From the NCBI GenBank assembly GCA_013399115.1, contig VXAA01002152.1, forward strand, positions 51,347-115,346: a stretch of 64,000 nt of DNA, written 5' to 3'. Under the pieces are notes generated by a model. The model made no database searches. It was not told the origin of the DNA and saw only the letters and a program-made list of their open reading frames with translations. Positions 60,899 to 64,000 of this stretch are shown here, one piece after another (positions within the stretch are counted from its first letter, which is position 1; every line of letters begins with the position of its first letter). The position numbers were made by a program, and so were the translations under genes. Source of the DNA: Anseranas semipalmata (taxonomy: Eukaryota > Chordata > Aves > Anseriformes > Anseranatidae).

Positions 60899-62804
60899 CT
60901 GCAGGACAAGATAGAGCCCTGACACACAGACCAAAGCACGGAAGCTGTGGATGCAGACTTCCTGAACATGCCACTAGCTAGAAGGAAGAAAAGCACAACT
61001 CTTACTCACATTGGTGTCAAGCTGCAATCCAGACCAGCAAGGACCTTATGTCTACACTGTTTTCCCCCCTAAAACAAGAAGTCAATTTCAGGTGGGTATC
61101 CCAGTCTCCTCAGGAACTACCCCAGGTGATGCAGGGTTTGGAGGTGTTATCACAGCAGGTAGGAATCAGCTGTGTTTGGACAGGTGGGACAACAGGCTAC
61201 TGCTTTACAGGCTGTAGCTGCACCTGGCCACCTCCCTGCAGGGCAGCAGCAAGATGCGATGTGGGACAACAAGAGTTCCTGCAGCAGGGAGGAACTGGTG
61301 GGTGCAGCAGCACTGCTATTCTCAGAAGGCCAAAAAGGTTGTTATTTAAAAAGAAAAAGAAGAAGTCTGACTCAGGAACTAAATAAAACCACAGGCAAGT
61401 TTGATTGTGGCTTAAGTGCAAATGGGAAGAAAAAAGCAGTTTAAGGAAAGGATTCCTTAAACCAATTTTTCTGCTGGAAAGCTAAGTTTGGCAGATGTAC
61501 GACAACTATTTTGAGTTTGAGAATGCTGTTTTCCTCCCTACAGAATCGCTTTTAAAGTTACATATCCATGCCAGATTATGCTATGCCAGTGGCATCAGAT
61601 GTCCTTACAGTGTGCCTGCTCCTCCTTCTAGCTATTTCCATGTAGAGCAACCATGCCAGGAGTCAGCAGCAGTGGTCCCTCTCCTCTGTAAAGCTTGCCA
61701 ACTGACTTTCCTTTTCCTAGAGTGGAAGATGCAACCAGCCCTTGCTAACTGATAGCCTCACTGACTAATTAAGGCTGGGCTTCCTCCTATAAATTGTCAA
61801 GGTGCGAGGTACAGCTTGTGGCAAGGCAAGTGTTCTGCATCCTAGCCTGCAGAGAGCGGGCACTGGCTGAGGTTGCCTCCTGAGAATAAGCAGCTGCTTA
61901 GCCATTTCTTCAAATAAATGATATAATTGAGACTTTCTCTCAGAATATGACCACCACTTCCTTCTCTGGACCACAAAAGAAGTTCAAATACAAATATCAC
62001 TTAAGCTCAAACTTAAAAACAAAAAACAAATAAAAAAAAACTCATTTAATAAGAGTGTTCTTCTGGAACAGTTATTGGGAGCTCATGGTACCAAAGCTAA
62101 GTTTGCCATTCTGTTTTTTCAGGAGTAAAAGCAGATGTCTCTGTATCTAAAACATTTTTGTGAATATAGTCCAAAGTATGTGCAAACAGCCCTGTTCCCA
62201 TACAAGTGGGTACCTGAAGGAATATTGTTTCTATGAGTTTTATTAATGAAGGAGCTTTAATGGGTAGGATGCGGGCACTGTGGGTCCTTTACGGTCTTCA
62301 CCCTAACAGGGGACAAACTGTGATTCTCCCAATGGTCTGTGACTGTGAAACAGAGATAGTAACAGCTGGTATTCTTATGGCTAAGAAAACATGAGGCGTC
62401 ACTAATGCAGGGTATATCCTACATGCAGGATGTGGTGTTATCCCTAATAATGCTTATGTTCACCAATAAATAGCTGCTCTATGACTACCTTGTGTCAGCT
62501 GTCCCTTGACCCTGCATTTCTCGCATACAGAGGACCTTCTGGAGTGAAGTCAAATTGATGGTATGCTCCAGCTAACCTATTATTGCTATAGTGTGCACAG
62601 AAGGCTAATTTTTTGATGGCATAAGGAGCTAAGGGCTGTCTTTTGTCAGTCCCTGCCATCGCTGCCTGTAGTACCAGGAGTAAAACCTGCCTTTCCTTCC
62701 AAAGATGACCAAGGATATGGTGGCAGTCTGGAAAGAAAAACAGGGTAGGAAATGACCAGTTGGTCTCTCACATAATTCAGTTTCACTCACTACTACCAAT
62801 TCTG
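60899..62804. other. Non-coding DNA, no named feature
   Basis: Frames of 69-112 codons are unsupported. TATAAAT at about 61790 and AATAAATAG near 62465 are isolated. A repeat relic around 61760-61800 was suspected but not identified. Confidence 0.5.
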
Positions 62805-63070
62805 ATCAGGCGGCAGACTTTAAGCAAACAAAAATGCTTTTTCATGTAAAGAATATGAATATCTGTAAGCTTTTAAGCTTCCATGGTATCCTGTGTCAAC
62901 AGTATAAATGGTTTCAAGAAGCGATTAGACATGTTCTTGGAGAGCAAGTCAATCAGTGGCTAGTAAAACTTATCAGTCCATATGCCCCCCACATCTTGCC
63001 CCTGGATCCCTTCCAGCTGCTGATTGCTTCAGGCTGGAGAACACAGAAGGGGCACTCTGTAGTTTTCTTG
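62805..63070 (+). mobile_element. Ancient CR1-family LINE 3' fragment
   Basis: AATGCTTTTTCATGTAAAGA, TGGTATCCTGTGTCAACAGT, GGTTTCAAGAAGCGATTAGA, CATGTTCTTGGAGAGCAAG, TCAATCAGTGGCTAGTAAA and CAGCTGCTGATTGCTTCAG run collinear with the 3' end of old amniote CR1 ('gcttcttcatgcaaagaa', 'ggttcaagaagggattagac', 'atggaggataggtccatcaatggctatta', 'ctgg..tgctggagacaggata'). Same family type as the copy at 54185 but an independent insertion starting further 3'. Confidence 0.75.
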
Positions 63071-64000
63071 TTTTGTTTTTACACTACCTCTCAAAGATCT
63101 GCTGCTGGCTGTTGCTGAAGAAAGCACCCATGTAAGTCTTTTCATCCTGTGGCCATTCCCATATCAGTGTTCAGCCCTCCTTTCAGCACAGTTACTTTTC
63201 AGCATCCATAGAAACTTACAGCTGTTCATGCCATGTGCCGGGAAAAGCACAGCACCTGCACTCTTCAACCACAAAACACTTCCTCAGAACTGCACGGACT
63301 GCTTGAGACGTGGGTCAGCTGGGAATGACGAATCCTGACTCCAGCCCAGGCGGTGAGATGGAGCTGACTGCTGGTGGCCTGGGCACGCTGCATCAGCTGC
63401 GGCCTCCAGGCAGGGCACCATGCAACGGCGTTCCCAAATGGCACCAGGCCACACATTATGAACATGCAAGACAAAATGAACCAGGGAAAAAGGATCCAAA
63501 GATAGCATGTGCAGGAAGAGGTACTTTTAACCTCTATAAAGCAGGGTCACACTTACGGAGAGCAGACACAAGTGAGAGGACATAGGACTGCCTATATACA
63601 CCAGTCTGGCACTCCTCACAATATGAGCTGGCTGAATCTCGGAAACTGCTTCAAATACAGAAGGCCGGGAATGAAAGCTGAGCTGCCTGGGAAATGAGAC
63701 TGCACGATGGCTTCCTTCAAGCTAGTTCCCATCGCCTTCCTCCAGTCACCATCCCTGACATCTTCTAGATGGCATCAGATGTAAGTGGCTGCAGAAGTCC
63801 ATCTGTTGCATTGCATAAGCTGCTTTTGCATGACCTCAGTGCTCATACTGAAATGGGATTCCCCCCATTAAGCCAAAGACTCTCAGTTGTGTTATGGGAC
63901 AGGATGATACTCCAGCTGATACCAGGCTGGAGAGCTCCCAGTCTGAACATACAAATGGTCAAGCATAAGAAAAAGGAAGCATATACCACATTAGCTTTTG
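63071..64000. other. Non-coding DNA, no named feature
   Basis: Stop-poor overlapping frames at 63265-63585 (69-91 codons, both strands) in a mildly GC-rich patch. No recognisable gene or repeat. Confidence 0.5.

Noticed and set aside
62440..62520. AATAAA-containing stretch resembling an LTR R/U5
   Set aside because: No second copy, TG..CA ends, primer-binding site or polypurine tract can be found.

Overview
This window is eukaryotic, non-coding chromosomal DNA, most likely from a bird or another sauropsid. The direct evidence is three decayed CR1 LINE fragments. One of them ends in the degenerate octamer tail typical of CR1. At least five MIR-type SINE relics are also present, and there are no young interspersed repeats, Alu or L1 elements. 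The DNA is AT-rich, with several poly(A)/poly(T) tracts. There are no operons, ribosome binding sites, CRISPR arrays, rRNA genes or convincing tRNA genes. One 9-base assembly gap (17057-17065) and one ambiguous base (50016) are present.

No gene can be called securely. The open frames (longest about 154 codons) are about what chance gives in 64 kb, and none resembles a protein family I recognise. The best coding candidates are short. (1) At 720-817, 2095-2265 and 3055-3096 on the + strand, stop-free segments with matching phase lie between splice-like signals, and two of them read like coiled coil. This could be the tail of a gene entering from the left. (2) At 31863-32073 a TATA-like box is followed by a CpG-retaining leader and a 35-codon frame that starts at ATGGCGG. 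Both are weak, testable proposals.

Layout. 1-3100: possible gene tail and a MIR relic. 3100-11600: featureless AT-rich DNA with one CpG-bearing, conserved-looking block near 6.0-6.3 kb. 11.6-15.1 kb: GC-rich, stop-poor DNA with two weak CpG patches. 15.1-31.2 kb: AT-rich DNA with a hairpin-flanked gap at 17.05 kb, a MIR at 23.4 kb and a G-quadruplex motif at 26.4 kb. 31.2-32.1 kb: the CpG-retaining segment. 32.6-39.9 kb: three MIR relics, one CR1 3' end, a cluster of perfect inverted repeats at 34.7 kb and an enhancer-like block at 36.2-36.7 kb. 39.9-53 kb: mostly featureless, with a GC patch at 43.7 kb, enhancer-like blocks near 44.5-45.1 and 48.3 kb, and a strong X-box (RFX) motif at 46.27 kb. 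54.2-54.65 kb and 62.8-63.07 kb: two further ancient CR1 copies; a MIR lies at 59.4 kb.

The simplest reading is a large intron or intergenic segment with scattered candidate regulatory elements. Conservation and expression data, not available here, would be needed to confirm any of them.
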